From the NCBI GenBank assembly GCA_943735955.1, contig OX030968.1:5251021-5315020 (forward strand): a stretch of DNA of 64,000 bases. The letters are read 5' to 3'. The number at the start of each line of letters is the position of its first letter. The first letter of the stretch is position 1. The translations under genes were made by a program, and so were the position numbers. Of this stretch, positions 38,480-51,319 are shown piece by piece. The notes under the pieces were generated by a model. That model saw nothing but the letters and a program-made list of their open reading frames with translations. It was not told the DNA's origin and did not search any database. Source of the stretch: Piscicola geometra (taxonomy: Eukaryota; Annelida; Clitellata; Hirudinida; Piscicolidae).

Positions 38480-40420
38480 CATTCAGGTGTGTGTGCGCAG
38501 ATGGCTGATGAGGCCAATCCTGGCACGGAAGGTTCGGGAACATGAGGGACATGGGATGAGTGGGACGTCTCCAGGAGGGTTGACAGTGCGGGCTTTTCGG
38601 ACTTGCCTTTTCTTTTCTGCGGCGTTGATCCTGCTTGCCTCACAGGTCATGGCACCTTTGTGAATGGAAGAGCGCCAGGTCGAACGATTTTTTGCAGCTT
38701 GTTCCCAAGTTTCTACATTGATGGAAAACGCTTTTAGTAAGGCTTTCAGAGTGTCTTTGAAGCGTTTCTTTTGCCCACCCTGAGACCGCTGTGCATGCAG
38801 AAGTTCACCATAGAAGAGTCTTTTTGGCAGTCTCTCGTCTGGCATTCGAACTACGTGATCTGCCCAGCGAAGCTGAGATTGCATTAGGAGAGTGAAAAGA
38901 CTGGGAAGACCTGCTATGGACAGTACCACTGTGTCTGGAGTTTTGTCCTGCCATTTTATGCCGATGATTTTTCTGAGGCTTGTTGTGTGAAAGTGATTCA
39001 TCTTCCTAGCATGGCGTTGATACACAGTCCACGTTTCACATGCATATAGCAGTGTGGGGAGCACGACAGTCCTGTATACTTTCAGTTTGGTCTTGGTGAT
39101 GATGCCTCTTGTTCCAGACGTTGAGGTACAGCCTGCCAAAGGTGGAACTGGCTCTAGCAATCCTGACATTCACCTCGTCATCGATAGTGACACTCTGGGA
39201 TAGTGTACTGCCTAGGTAGGTGAAGCAGTCCACTGTGTTGAGCTTTTGTCCATTCAGCGTGGTGTAAGGCCCAACGTAGGGCTTTCCGGATGCTAGCTGA
39301 TGAAGGACTTCAGTCTTCTTTGTGCTGATCGTCAGACCAAAGTTTGTGCAAAAGCTAGGGAACAAGTTAACGCTGCGTTGCATGTCGGCTTCTGAGACAG
39401 CGTTGAGGGCACAGTCTTCAGCAAACAGCAGGTCTCTGATGATGTCTGTCGTAACTTTGGTTTTTGTCTGGAGCCTCCGAAGGTTGAACAGTTTGCCATC
39501 TGTGCGGTACTTTAGATTGACACCAACCACCTCATCTCTGAAAGCATCGGTCAGCATGGCTGAAAACATAAGGCTAAACAGACATGGTGCCAGGACGCAG
39601 CCTTGCTTGACCCCGTTGATGACTGGAAAAGGGTCAGATGATTCTCCACTGTTTTGGACTCTGGCCTGCATGCCATCGTGGAATTTTTTCACCAAGACGA
39701 TGAATTTCCTTGGACAACCGTACTTGACCATGATCTTCCATAGACCCTCTCTACTTACGGTGTCAAAAGCCTTGGTGAGGTCCACATATGTAAAAAAACA
39801 GATCAGAGTTTTGTTTCTGACACTTTTCTTGCAGCTGCTTGGCAGCAAAAACCATGTCGATGGTTCCACGTTTTTTACGGAAACCACACTGACTTTCAAA
39901 CAGGAGACCTTGGTCAAGGTGGGCTGTGAGGTGGTTTAGCAGGATTCTGGCAAATATCTTTCCTGCAATGAAAAGCAGTGATATGCCTCTGTGGTTGTCG
40001 CAGGCTTGTCTACTTCCTTTCCGCTTGTAGAGATGTATGATGGAAGCATCTTTAAATTCCTGCGGAATCGTCTCTTTTCCCCACATCAATAGGTACAACT
40101 GGTGAAGTCTTTCCGTTAGGGCTGGTCCCCCTTTTGTAGACTTCAGCTGGTATAGCGTCTGAACCAGGTGCTTTGCCACTGGAAAGAAGACGAATTGCTT
40201 CTTGGGTCTCGTGCAAGGTTGGAAGATCATCCAGTGCTCCGTTGGTGGGCACTTGGGGAAGACGATTGATGGCTTCAACGTTGATGTTGGAAGGACAATT
40301 GAGGACGTTGTCGAAGTGTTCGGCCCAAGATCTTCTCTTTGTCAGTAATGAAAGTGTAACCATCGGCGCTAAGAAGGGGATATAGGCCAGAAGACGTGGG
40401 GCCATAAACTTCTTTTAAGG
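38480..40420 (-). pseudogene. Non-LTR retrotransposon RT with C-terminal zinc finger
   Basis: In order: KILGRWAEHFD-like start, LLSSGKAPGSDAIPAEVY, NHRGISLLFIAGKIFARI, ESQCGFRKKRGTIDMVF, YVDLTKAFDTVSREGLWKI (motif A), NGVKQGCVLAPCLFSLMF, DLLFAEDCAL (motif C with FAED in place of FADD), TYLGSTLSQSVTIDDEVNV, LYACETWTVYQRH and a terminal C2H2 finger (PCPSCSRTFRARIGLISHLR, then THT). Frameshifts near 39,800 and 39,050 and the altered catalytic motif make it inactive. Related to the LINE fragments at 15,835 and 44,965. Confidence 0.9.
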
Positions 40421-40544
40421 CGTTATAAATTTTTTTGTGGTCGTTCTTGCTCGGATAAATATATATAGACTATATACAGTATAATAGACTATATAAAGTA
40501 TATTCCAAATAGACTATAGAATCGACAAAATGTTAGTTCTTTGG

Positions 40545-41030
40545 ACATCATTAATTCTTTTGCAAATGTTTGAACTAATTTAAGTTCTTTTAAATCGGCA
40601 AGAGTTTTGGGACAACTATCTGAACAAGGTGATTTCATTCCAACACCAACTCAACCTGCAATAAACAAGGCATCTGTTGGAGAGTCACAGGAAACACAGC
40701 AGAACTTTGAAGAAACTCATAAGAGGAAAATTGGGATCTGCACTTTGACAGTTAAAATTAACAAAAAAATTGTTTAAAAAATCAGCATCGGGAAATTCAT
40801 CTAGCAGCACTAACTCTTGGTGATGGAGGAGCATCAATAATATGGAATAACCGGAGTGTTAGAACAATAGCATTTGTGGGAAAGTATTGAAGTTATAATC
40901 TGTGATAGCACAAGTGTCAACACTGGAGTGAAAATGAAGTTGTTGATCTAATGCAAAAAAAAGTATGTTGTGAATGCTAATCTCGTTCCAGAAGCAGAAT
41001 TTATTTTTTCAGGTGGGTGGGTGTAGTGGC
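40545..41030 (+). pseudogene. Unidentified degenerate coding relic (copy B)
   Basis: Duplicate of the relic at 11,080-11,600, with FIPTPTQPAI and LGDGGASIIWNNRSVRTIAF visible between stops. Family not recognised. Confidence 0.45.
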
Positions 41031-41418
41031 TAATAATTATGACAACAAAAATTAAAGTTTCATAACAATTTTTTTTGTTAACAATTAAAAATTATGCTTT
41101 AAAAATTCTTCAACAAATTAATATATTTTATAAGATTAAACATATGTATAGACCGAAGATATATATGAAAAAACGTCTGAAACATTTATTGTGATAAAAA
41201 CAATTTTTTCTCACAAAATTCAGCTTAAAATAGAACACAAAACCAAGATCACTTGGCAAGAGAACTTCGTTATCATTAATTTGTCATTTAAATAAAAGGA
41301 TATAATAGAATGTAATATTATTTTTGTTGTCAATGCCCCTTCACAAACGAAGCGGCAAACTCAAGATAGCAAGTGAACTGAGAAGGGAAAGTTTGAAGAA
41401 GCATTCACGACGTGCAAA

Positions 41419-44400
41419 TCAGCGCGACGCCATGACGATGAAGGTGGCGCAAAGGCACCCAGTCACGAAAGCCTTTGCAGCGAAGAGTGGAGATGCTGCA
41501 TTGAGATTGTGGTCGTCATATTGGAGCATTCGGTCGTAGGTGAGGAGGTTTTCTGGGTCGAAGCTGTATTCAGGCTCCATGTGCAGAGTTGTCGGATGTT
41601 CAGTCATTTCTACGACTGCATTCAAGAATGAATGGGGCGTCAGATTCAATCAATCAATCAAATAAATTTATATAGCGCCTTTTAAATGACAATGAAACCT
41701 GAGCCTGGTTTATAGTGAAACACTGATGCCAAGCAATGCATGTGAGAGACAAAACCATTTCTTATTTAGGCTCAGCTCAACTCAAAGCGCTCACAACCAC
41801 TCGTCATGCCAGCGGGCCACACTCACCACAGAAGTACATCGAGGTGTCGCCGATCCACTTCCTGTTTTCCGAATAGGCAAGGCAGCACCTCCTGTCAGCC
41901 GCTTCCGACTCGGAAAAGTGCAGCCCGTAGTTGCAGCCGTTCCTGGCGATTCTTTCGGACTCGCACAAAAGCTGACAAAGCTTCAAGGTGCTTGCTGCTG
42001 GGTGAATACGGCAGTCTGCACTGCCTATACCGTACTGCATCTCAAACCTGCAGTCTGAAGGGAGTGGGTAAAGTGCATACTTTGAGATAGCGCACTTTAA
42101 AACGATGCTTTAAGAAGCATCTTCAAAAGTGTAACAATTCACGAACTACGTAGCCAACATCAATAAATGCTGATAATGATGTTTTGAAAAGGTCCATTTG
42201 TTTGCATTCGTTTGAATCGTTCGATGCTCATCAAAGCACGATGCAAAATGATTGATCGAGTAGAAGGGGAGAAAGAGACTGTCTCAAACTCACAGTTGCC
42301 GTAAGAGTACCTCTGGTAGTGATGCACGCCCATGCTATTGGGTATTCTATTGGCTGCCTGCGAAAACCAGCACGTCTTTTCATAATTTTCCTCTTCGAAA
42401 TCTATGACGATTTGGTGTGATATATGCAATTCATTCAAGAGTTTATTTTTCTTTGATATATATTATTCTTTAATGAAAGTAACAATCTTACATTGTGACA
42501 TTCTCTGACCTACAATTGACTGCACAAAAGCCGATATCATCGACAAACACCATAGTTAGTGCGCGTTATACATGGGTGCGTCTTTTGTATGCGTGCGCGT
42601 CATAGATGCGAATTTGCAGCTCTTATTGGAGGCTGCGTATATTTGATAAAAGTCTGAAAGAAAGAAGGTACCGATGCCTGTGCACTCTTCGCGTGAGAGG
42701 TTTCCGCACGCCTCAACGCACTGATCCAAATCAATGTTTTGATGCTGGAGGATCCTGAAGGGACTGTACGTGTCCCTGAACTCCACCCACGAGACAATCC
42801 ACTCACTACCACCTGGTGCAAATGCAATCAATCAAGGTTTATTGTTGAGATATAATTTACAATCTCTTCAACTTTAAGCAGGACTTTCACTCCATTGTAC
42901 AAAACTAACAAGTTCGCATGGTTCATAGCTATGGCTATGAAAAAATAGTCGTCTAAAAGAAATGCTAAGACTATTTAAGATGAAGTTACTTTAATTGTGA
43001 GATTTTTGAATGGGCTGTGAAACTTCATTTATTTCATACTCTCAGACACTTGGAAGCTTCCTTGCGCAACTTCCGAAAGCATAGTTGTTATCGGCGAGAA
43101 AATTAACAATAGCCCTCTTAAGATTTGTAATTGAAAGTTAAAATAGTCAACTCACGTTTCATGTACATGATCGAACTAGATGCGCTTTGAAAGAGCAAAT
43201 CTTCGGCGACACAGCAGGTTGTGTTCTTTTTGAAACTGAAGCCAAACTCACATTCCATATTCGGCTCTCCCGAGCAACAGTCTATGGGCATCTCGCCTTC
43301 GACTTCCCTGCAGTGTACGTGCTCTAGTCCTTCGATCTCGTTGTAGAACGGAACTGCGAGGGATGACGAACAATCATATGAAGAGAATGAAACCTTGCTG
43401 TGGGTCGTCTCAAAAGATATACCTATCGGAATTCTTTCAGGAGGATATTTAGATGAATAAACATAATTCACAGCATTCGTAAGATTCTTGAGAGCGCGAT
43501 CCCTTCCAAAGCAACACTCTCCATCGGGCGTAATGGAGTAGCCGTACCTACATTGCATATCATTGAATCTGTTCTCGGTGGCGCACAACATGCCGCATTC
43601 TAACTTGAGAATGGTTGGTATTATATCACATTTTATATGGATTTGGTCGATATTTGCTTTGTACCTGGGAACTGGGTAATGAGTTTGTTAGGAAATAAAT
43701 ATCAAAATCAACGCCAATAAGGTTATAAAAGCAACTGAAACTGAAATTATTGCATTCCATTTTATTGAAACTGAAATAGAAATAGAAAACTAAAACGATA
43801 TAGAAATAGAAATGATAGGTCTTTAAATAAACTGGAACTGAAAAAATAGTGATAAAAGCTGCAATTTTCAAAATAAAAATGATTTTTTCAGCTTATGCAA
43901 AATTTAATTATTTCCCAAATTCTTGAAGCAGAAACAACCACCATATCTTAGACATTAAAATCCATGCAATCGTAGCTGGATCCAATGGAAGTGAGAAAAC
44001 AAAACACACACACAGCGATCCTCTCAAATATTGGATAAGACTGCATATGCCTGCCTCATGGGCGTATCCAGCCCTAATAAAAAAGGGGGCAGTTTCCATT
44101 TTTACAATTTACTAAAAGATTTTTTGTCATTCAACACAAAGACAAAACTAATTTGCTTGTTATTTATTAAAAACGCTATAAATTTATTAAAATTGTATTT
44201 AATAGGCAAACAAAGTTTATTTAAAGAATATGCAGAAAAATCTTTATTTAAATAATATACAGAAAAATCTTTATTTAAATAATAAAAAATTTTAACGAAT
44301 ATTATGATTGTTCTCAAAATTTAACCTATGAATGTAATCGAATGTAATAAACAAATTAATGTAATTACTCAATTTTGAATAAATAATTACTTATTAAAGT

Positions 44401-47400
44401 GACAATTATAGTAATAGCCAGACTGTTGTGCGCTGAAGTCAGAGAAGCGCTGATCAAAATTAGTCTTTAACTAGCTCAGTTTGGCAACCTACTGAGCACA
44501 TTAAAAAGTCTCGGGAAATGAGACTGACATGCTTTGAAAAACAGAAAAAGAAACAAGATTGTCTTGTTTAACTTGCCACATCCACAAGTCCAGGTTACGA
44601 ACATCTGCGTGGTGGCTAGTTTGCGTCCCTGCATCTTTTGATTCGGCTGGGCGAGGTGGTCAGTTATGTCACAGAACACAAAAAAAGTCTACATCCAATT
44701 TTGTTCAGACACGAGTTTTTTTCACGTTGCATTGAAAAAATCAGATCTAAAAATCTCTTGAGAACCTTGACTTCTGATATGGCAAGATATGGCAAACCCC
44801 CGTGTTCCGAGCTCCTTTCCGGCGAAAATGTTGCAACTTACAGTGGTTTGAGCCACGAGTATGAATAAAGTTCACAGTTTTCATGACTGAGGACAATATT
44901 CTCCATCCCCAGCACCTTCCACACAAAACTTCGTGATGGATAATACTTTTTTTGTTCATTAGTCAGATCTTGAGCCTATCATTGACGCCAAGAAAAAGGC
45001 ATTGATCGAATACAAACACGATCCGAGTCAGTCCACCTTCGAAGTGTTGAAAGCTGCCCGAAGAAAAGCCTAGCAGACGGCTCGACGCTGCGCAAATGAC
45101 TATTGCCTTCAACTGGCGAATAGCATTCAACAAGCGTCAGACTCTGGCAACGTAAGAAGCATGCATGAAGGCATCAAGATGGCAACATGCAAGTCAGCAA
45201 AGAAGACTGCACGCTTAAAGTCCAAATCAGGAAAGACCATCACAGACAAAAACAAGCAAATGGGAAGGTGGGTCGAACACTATCAGGAACTTTATTCAAG
45301 AGAAAACTCTGTGACTCAGATAGCACTGGACGCTATTGAAGACTTGCCATTCTTGGAAGAGCTGGATGTCGAGCCGACCATGGACGAGCTCAGCAAAGCT
45401 ATCGATGCCTTAAAGAGTGGAAAAGCATCAGGAGACGATGGCATTCCACCAGAAATCATCAAACGCGGTAAACCGACTATAGCCACTTCACAAGCTCCTT
45501 TGCCTATGTTGGAGAGAAGGTAGAGTTCCACAGGACATGCGCAATGCCAGGATTGTCACCCTGTATAAGAACAAGGGTGACCGCAGCGACTGCAACAACT
45601 ACAGGGACATCTCACTGCTTAGCGTTGTGGGTAAAGCTTTCGCCCGCGTTGTCCTCAACCGTCTCCAAGTCCTAGCAAGTCGTGTGTATCCTGAATCGCA
45701 ATGCGGCTTCAAATCAAGAAGATCCATAGTCGACATGATCTTCTCCGTGCGTCAGCTCCAGGAAAAGTGCAGAGAGCAGCGGATGCCGTTGTATATCGCC
45801 TTTAGCGACCTAACAAAGGCATTCGACCTTATAAGCAGATACGGCCTATTTTGGCTATTCAAGAAGAGTGGCTGTCAAACAGGGTTGTATGCAAGCGCCT
45901 ACATTATTCGGTATCTTCTTCTCGATGCTGCTGAACTTTGCATTTAAAGAGTCTGCCGAAGGTGTCCATTTACACACCAGAAGTGACGGGAAACTGCTGA
46001 ACATGGCACGCCTAAGAGCAAAGACAAAAATTCGCACTGTCCTCATCATAGACATGCTGTTCGCTGATGATGCGGCCCTGGTGTCACACACGGAGGAACA
46101 CCTTCAGCAGCTGATGAATCGCTTTGCTCAGGCTTGCAGGCAATTCGGTCTGACCATCAGTATCAAGAAAACCAACATTATGGGTCAAGACATCCCTGCT
46201 TCCCCTTCAATCACAATCGATAATCAGGTACTGGAGGCCACTGACAAGTTCACATACTTGGGCTCCACCCTTACTAGCAGCCTATCCCTCGACATCGAGA
46301 TTGATAAGAGGCTCGCCAAAGCAGCCAGCGTCATGGCCAGATTGAGCAAACGTGTATGGCCTAACAACCAACTGACACTGAACACCAAGCTCAAAGTGTA
46401 CCAGGCATGCGCTATCAGCACTCTGTTGTATGGCAGCGAAACCTGGACCACCTATGCCAGACAAGAAGATCGTCTCGAAAGCTTTCATCTTCGCTGTCTC
46501 AGACGCATCCTTGGCATAACATGGCAAAACAAAGTCACCAACACATGAGTTCTTTTCCTGCATTGATCGCTCCCTTACCGTTTTCAAAATCACAAACCTC
46601 TGGTGAATGCCTTCTACAACCAAACTCCACATATTTCAAAATACATTTGAGTACACACGTGCTTCCTGAAAATATTGTGGCAGATGCGCTTTTTCGTGCC
46701 GATACAGTAAAACAACAGTAGAACAACAGTAGAACAACAGTAGAACAACAGTAGAACAACAGTAGAACAACAGTAGAACAACAGTAGAACAACAGTAGAA
46801 CAACAGTGGAACAACAGTAGAACAACAGTAGAACAACAGTAGAACAACAGTAGAACAACAGTAGAACAACAGTAGAACAACAGTAGAACAACAGTAGAAC
46901 AACAGTAGAACAACAGTAGAACAACAGTAGAACAACAGTAGAACAACAGTAGAACAACAGTAGAACAACAGTAGAACAACAGTAGAACAACAGTAGAACA
47001 ACAGTAGAACAACAGTAGAACAACAGTAGAACAACAGTAGAACAACAGTAGAACAACAGTAGAACAACAGTAGAACAACAGTAGAACAACAGTAGAACAA
47101 CAGTAGAACAACAGTAGAACAACAGTAGAACAACAGTAGAACAACAGTAGAACAACAGTAGAACAACAGTAGAACAACAGTAGAACAACAGTGGAACAAC
47201 AGTAGAACAACAGTAGAACAACGGTAGAACAACAGTAGAACAACAGTAGAACAACAGTAGAACAACAGTAGAACAACAGTAGAACAACAGTAGAACAACA
47301 GTAGAACAACAGTAGAACAACAGTAGAACAACAGTAGAACAACAGTAGAACAACAGTAGAACAACAGTAGAACAACAGTAGAACAACAGTAGAGCAACAG

Positions 47401-49712
47401 TAGAACAACAGTAGAACCGCAGTAGAACAACAGTAGAACAACAGTAGAACAACAGTAGAACAACAGTAGAACAACAGTAGAACAACAGTAGAACAACAGT
47501 AGAACAACAGTAGAACAACAGTAGAACCACAGTAGAACAACAGTAGAACAACAGTAGAACAACAGTAGAAAAACAGTGGAACAACAGTAGAACAACAGTA
47601 GAACAACAGTAGAGCAACAGTAGAACAACAGTAGAACAACAGTAAAACAACAGTAGAACAACAGTAGAACAACAGTAGAAAAACAGTAGAACAACAGTAG
47701 AACAACAGTAGAACAACAGTAGAGCAACAGTAGAACAACAGTAGAACCGCAGTAGAACAACAGTAGAACAACAGTAGAACAACAGTAGAACAACAGTAGA
47801 ACAACAGTAGAACAACAGTAGAACAACAGTAGAACAACAGTAGAACAACAGTAGAACAACAGTAGAACAACAGTAGAACCACAGTAGAACAACAGTAGAA
47901 CAACAGTTGAACAACAGTAGAAAAACAGTGGAACAACAGTAGAACAACAGTAGAACAACAGTAGAGCAACAGTAGAACAACAGTAGAACAACAGTAAAAC
48001 AACAGTAGAACAACAGTAGAACAACAGTAGAAAAACAGTGGAACAACAGTAGAACAACAGTAGAACAACAGTAGAGCAACAGTAGAACAACAGTAGAGCA
48101 ACAGTAGAACAACAGTAGAACCGCAGTAGAACAACAGTAGAACAACAGTAGAACAACAGTAGAACAACAGTAGAACAACAGTAGAACCACAGTAGAACAA
48201 CAGTAGAACAACAGTAGAACAACAGTAGAACAACGGTAGAAAAACAGTAGAACAACAGTAGAACAACAGTAGAACAACAGTAGAACCACAGTAGAACAAC
48301 AGTTGAACAACAGTAGAACAACAGTAGAACAACAGTAGAACAACAGTAGAGCAACAGTAGAACAACAGTAGAACCGCAGTAGAACAACAGTAGAACAACA
48401 GTAGAACAACAGTAGAAAAACAGTAGAACAACAGTAGAACAACAGTAGAACAACAGTAGAACCACAGTAGAACAACAGTAGAACAACAGTAGAACAACAG
48501 TAGAACAACAGTAGAACAACAGTAGAACAACAGTAGAACAACAGTAGAACAACAGTAGAACAACAGTAGAACCACAGTAGAACACCAGTAGAACAACAGT
48601 AGAACAACGGAAGAACACAAAAGAACACACAAAGACATACAATTTACAAGAAATACGGTTTGATTATAGTTTTTTTATTATTACTATTATTAATCCAGCT
48701 GCAAGGGGACTATTGTAGTGGCCTACATTTGAAGCGGTTCACTTCTAGGGCTAACGTACCTTTGTCTCTCGTACTATATATAAGGAAGCCTTCTCGTTAA
48801 CAAACCCTCTCTTGTCTCCCTACTCCTATCGTGCTCGCTTCAAAGCCATTTATCATAATCTATGTTTTTAACATTTTCCTACTTGGTAAATTTTTTTCCC
48901 GCTGCCCCCCCTGGATATGCCCATGGCCTGTCTCGTAGACATGTGTCATGCTTTGTCAAGTTCTTCGTAACAGAATAATACAATCTCTAAAAATAGGCAG
49001 AAACTATATTGTAAAATGCTTTGCACATCATTTCGTAACTGAAAATGATAAAAATAGAAATTGAAATAATGGAATAAAAACTTCATAGAAACTTAATTAA
49101 AAAGGAAAAAAGTATAACTTGAATGATTTTAACAACTGGAATATCACTGATGAAAGCTAGTTTTAAACTTTTCACAATTATAAATAAGTCAACATTTTTC
49201 AATACAAAACAGCGGGTAATGATCAAACCTCCCATTACGATTCATCATGCTTTGAATCACTTGTTTTATCGGATGTAAACATTGGAAATACACATCATTC
49301 TACAGCATAGCAAGCAGAGTTACTTCTGTGCTCAATAAGGCCTCTATATTATAAGGGACTCACCGCACTGCCAGTAAACACTGCCCATGCTTGAGTTGAC
49401 AATTTCCAGTTCTTTATATCTATTGACCCAATGACATCCACCTCTCTCTAGGAACACAATACCATGTATACAAATAGCTCTGTTATTGCTATTTTGGATA
49501 TTGCACTCTTTTTGACACTTTTCGAGGTTAGAAATGTTTTTCCACTTTCCAGCAGCGAAAAAATTTGCTCTTTTCTTCCATACGCATGATGCTGAAATAT
49601 TAATGTAAATAGAAAATTTAAAAATTGTTGAAATTTAATTTATGTAGAAGCTCACACCGTTTAATGGGACAAGGTGAAGAAGCAGCAACAAGTACAGAAC
49701 CAAGTTCGCCAT
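41419..49712 (-). CDS. Secreted Cys-rich PAN/Apple-like, probably GPI-anchored protein, paralog B
   Basis: Seven exons: 49658-49712, 49364-49591, 43156-43671, 42672-42812, 42294-42401, 41827-42054, 41419-41615. The layout matches paralog A (all phase 1, GT/AG) and gives an intact 490-residue frame. Signal peptide, three PAN-like units, Cys-rich blocks and GPI-type tail (NAASPLFAAKAFVTGCL) are all present. Exon 2 is 9 nt longer and diverged (CQKECNIQNSNNRAICIHG; WQCG instead of WQYG). The start of exon 3 is also diverged (MLCATENRFNDMQCRYGYS, ECCFGRDRALKN, VYSSKYPPER). Exons 4-7 and the second half of exon 3 are almost unchanged. Intron 2 holds the LINE fragment and 11-bp array. Confidence 0.85.
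44965..46548 (+). pseudogene. Non-LTR retrotransposon RT fragment (copy B)
   Basis: Duplicate of the copy-A LINE. Here motif A is readable (LTKAFDLISRYGLFWLF), but the interval before VKQGC is missing in both copies. A stop (aagcctag) near 45,070 and frameshifts near 45,490 and 45,870 break the frame. Catalytic MLFADDAALVSH and the C-terminal YGSETWTTYARQED, RRILGITWQNK are present. Confidence 0.9.
46707..48610. repeat. 11-bp minisatellite gaacaacagta (copy B, expanded)
   Basis: About 170 copies, twice the length of the copy-A array. Marker variants (gagcaacag followed by gaaccgcag; gaaaaacag) recur around 47,390, 47,725, 48,090 and 48,350, giving a higher-order repeat of about 250-370 bp absent from copy A. 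All three minus frames are open by chance of composition; the 668-697-residue frames are not genes. Confidence 0.98.
48714..48850 (+). mobile_element. LTR-like fragment (copy B)
   Basis: Duplicate of 18,579-18,715, with a better tata box (ctatatataaggaagcc). Confidence 0.4.
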
Positions 49713-50039
49713 TTTGTCTATTTTGACAAATCTGCGCTGCAAAAGATTTTCTGAAAAGTTCGATTTGTTTGAGTTTTAAAATTTAAAAGTTTTGGAACCG
49801 ATTGAAATATAAAAACAGAAATAAAATATTTGAAAACCTTTGATGCCTTTAAAACAAAATGAAGTTTAAAAAAAGACGTTAGATTGGATGACGCAAAAAC
49901 TGAAATTTAATATTTATTATTTTTCAATTTTATTTTTATAAATATATATTGTTAATAAAGTTGTTTATTTATTTTTTCCAACTCTTTTATTTTTTCTATA
50001 AACGTTTATTTTCACCATTAAACTTTTTAAAACCTGGGG

Positions 50040-50180
50040 AGCGGGGATGGCTTAGATGGTAGACGTCGGACTTGCAACTTAAAGGTCGACAGTTCGAATC
50101 CGTGACGAGCAACCGTGAACTATTTGGCATTTTGGCAGCCGCTCAAATAAATTTGTGGAATAAATGGTTTTGGGAATAGT
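50040..50180 (+). mobile_element. tRNA-derived SINE, plus orientation
   Basis: A-box tggcttagatgg at 50,048 and B-box gttcgaatcc at 50,092. The body is ttggcagccgctcaaataaa and ends with ataaatggttttggg. The body differs from the SINEs at 155 and 38,000 but matches the start of the insertion at 22,240. It abuts the MITE at 50,187. Confidence 0.75.
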
Positions 50181-50186
50181 ATTATT

Positions 50187-50662
50187 ATGCCACTGTATAT
50201 TTGTCCATAACTTTGGCAAATATTAATCGATTCTCAATTTTATCCACTGTTTTACTCAGAAAGGAATGTGAAACAAGATTTCATGAAGTTTATGTTGATT
50301 TCGTCAATATGCAGTTTTTTTATCTAGCGAAACGTAAAAAAGTGTAAAATTAGCAAAAACCGTTTTGTAAAACACATAAAAATGTATTTACTTTTCAATT
50401 TTATAAAAAGTTTAACTTTTTAATTTAAGTTTTCAATTTTAAAATGGTTACTTTTTAAAAATTATATTATAAAACTTGTTTCTGTTGCGAACGCGTTCAA
50501 CTTGCAGGCAGTCTGTGATGGTTTCTGTCGGCGTGTCAAAGCTTGACTGAACGCATCTGATTTTTGTTGCGCCTTGAGTTAAAATCAATGGCGCATATAA
50601 CAGAGATGTGCTTTTGAGAGAAGACCTACTGCCAGTGATAAAGGACAAATATACAGTGGCAT
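50187..50662. mobile_element. 476-bp element with 20-bp perfect TIRs
   Basis: Left terminus atgccactgtatatttgtcc (50,187-50,206). The right terminus is its exact reverse complement (50,643-50,662). The interior has a short minus-strand frame (LYAPLILTQGATKIR, FDTPTETITDCLQVERV) that may be transposon- or gene-derived. No clear transposase. A non-autonomous DNA transposon. Confidence 0.8.
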
Positions 50663-50882
50663 GTTTTTTTGGGCCCCAGTGTACTAACTAGCAGTTAATA
50701 CGAATATAAATTAACGAATAAAGTCAAAATATATTTTTTTTTAACCCGAAAAATAAAAATTAAATTTTTTTTTGAAAATTATATAAAAAAAACTATTAAA
50801 AATTAAATCTTCAAAAACTGATTTATATGAACGATGAAGCTTTTTTTGGTTATAAATTCTAATTTCAAAACGCGCCCCTCAC

Positions 50883-50992
50883 CTGTATGAGACACTTGAA
50901 CGAACGCACGCGAGCGTTGGCCACCGTTACGGCACAGACTTGCATAGAAGTTCAAGATGTCACTCCTAGAAACAGCAGTCAACAAGTTTCCT
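50883..50992 (-). CDS. Possible orphan exon, unknown gene
   Basis: A 110-nt open segment between a good acceptor (aaatggcag|AGG) and a good donor (ACAG|GTGAGG). It encodes GNLLTAVSRSDILNFYASLC and RNGGQRSRAFVQVSHT. Composition looks coding and contrasts with the AT-rich surroundings. Neither family nor partner exons are identified; the exon at 51,320-51,509 is a candidate upstream partner. Confidence 0.35.
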
Positions 50993-51117
50993 CTGCCATT
51001 TGAGTCCAATTCTCAAACTACGTCACTCTGGAGATGTGATTGATTAAAAGAAACTTCAGTTCAAAGAAGCTGCTACTTAGAATATGTGAATCTATATTAT
51101 GTGGTGAGGCATCTATG

Positions 51118-51305
51118 ATGTGTGTGTGTGTATGTGTATGTGCGTGTGTGTGTGTGCGTGTTTGTTGGTTTGTGTATGTGTGTTTGTTGGTTTGTGTACG
51201 TGTGTGTGTGTGTATGTGTGTGTGTGAGTGTGTGTGTGCGTGTTTGTTGGTTTGTGTATGTGTGTTTGTTGGTTTGTGTACGTGTGTGTGTATGTGTGTT
51301 TTAAA
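51118..51305. repeat. TG-rich microsatellite with tttgttgg interruptions
   Basis: tgtgtgtg tracts alternating with tttgttggtttgtgta. Translated frames are artefacts. Confidence 0.9.
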
Positions 51306-51319
51306 ATTATTTAAGTAAT

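Larger units (their letters stand above)
40515..49955. repeat. Segmental duplication, copy B
   Basis: Direct partner of 11,070-19,755. Boundaries are set where the caatgttag/gacaaaatgttagttc similarity begins and where AT-rich sequence diverges after the signal-peptide exon. It differs mainly by a longer minisatellite (1.9 versus 0.9 kb), a ~310-bp deletion in the LINE region, and two diverged coding patches. Confidence 0.95.

Noticed and set aside
50040..50110. Functional tRNA gene
   Set aside because: A and B boxes are good but the acceptor stem does not pair and the sequence continues into a SINE body.
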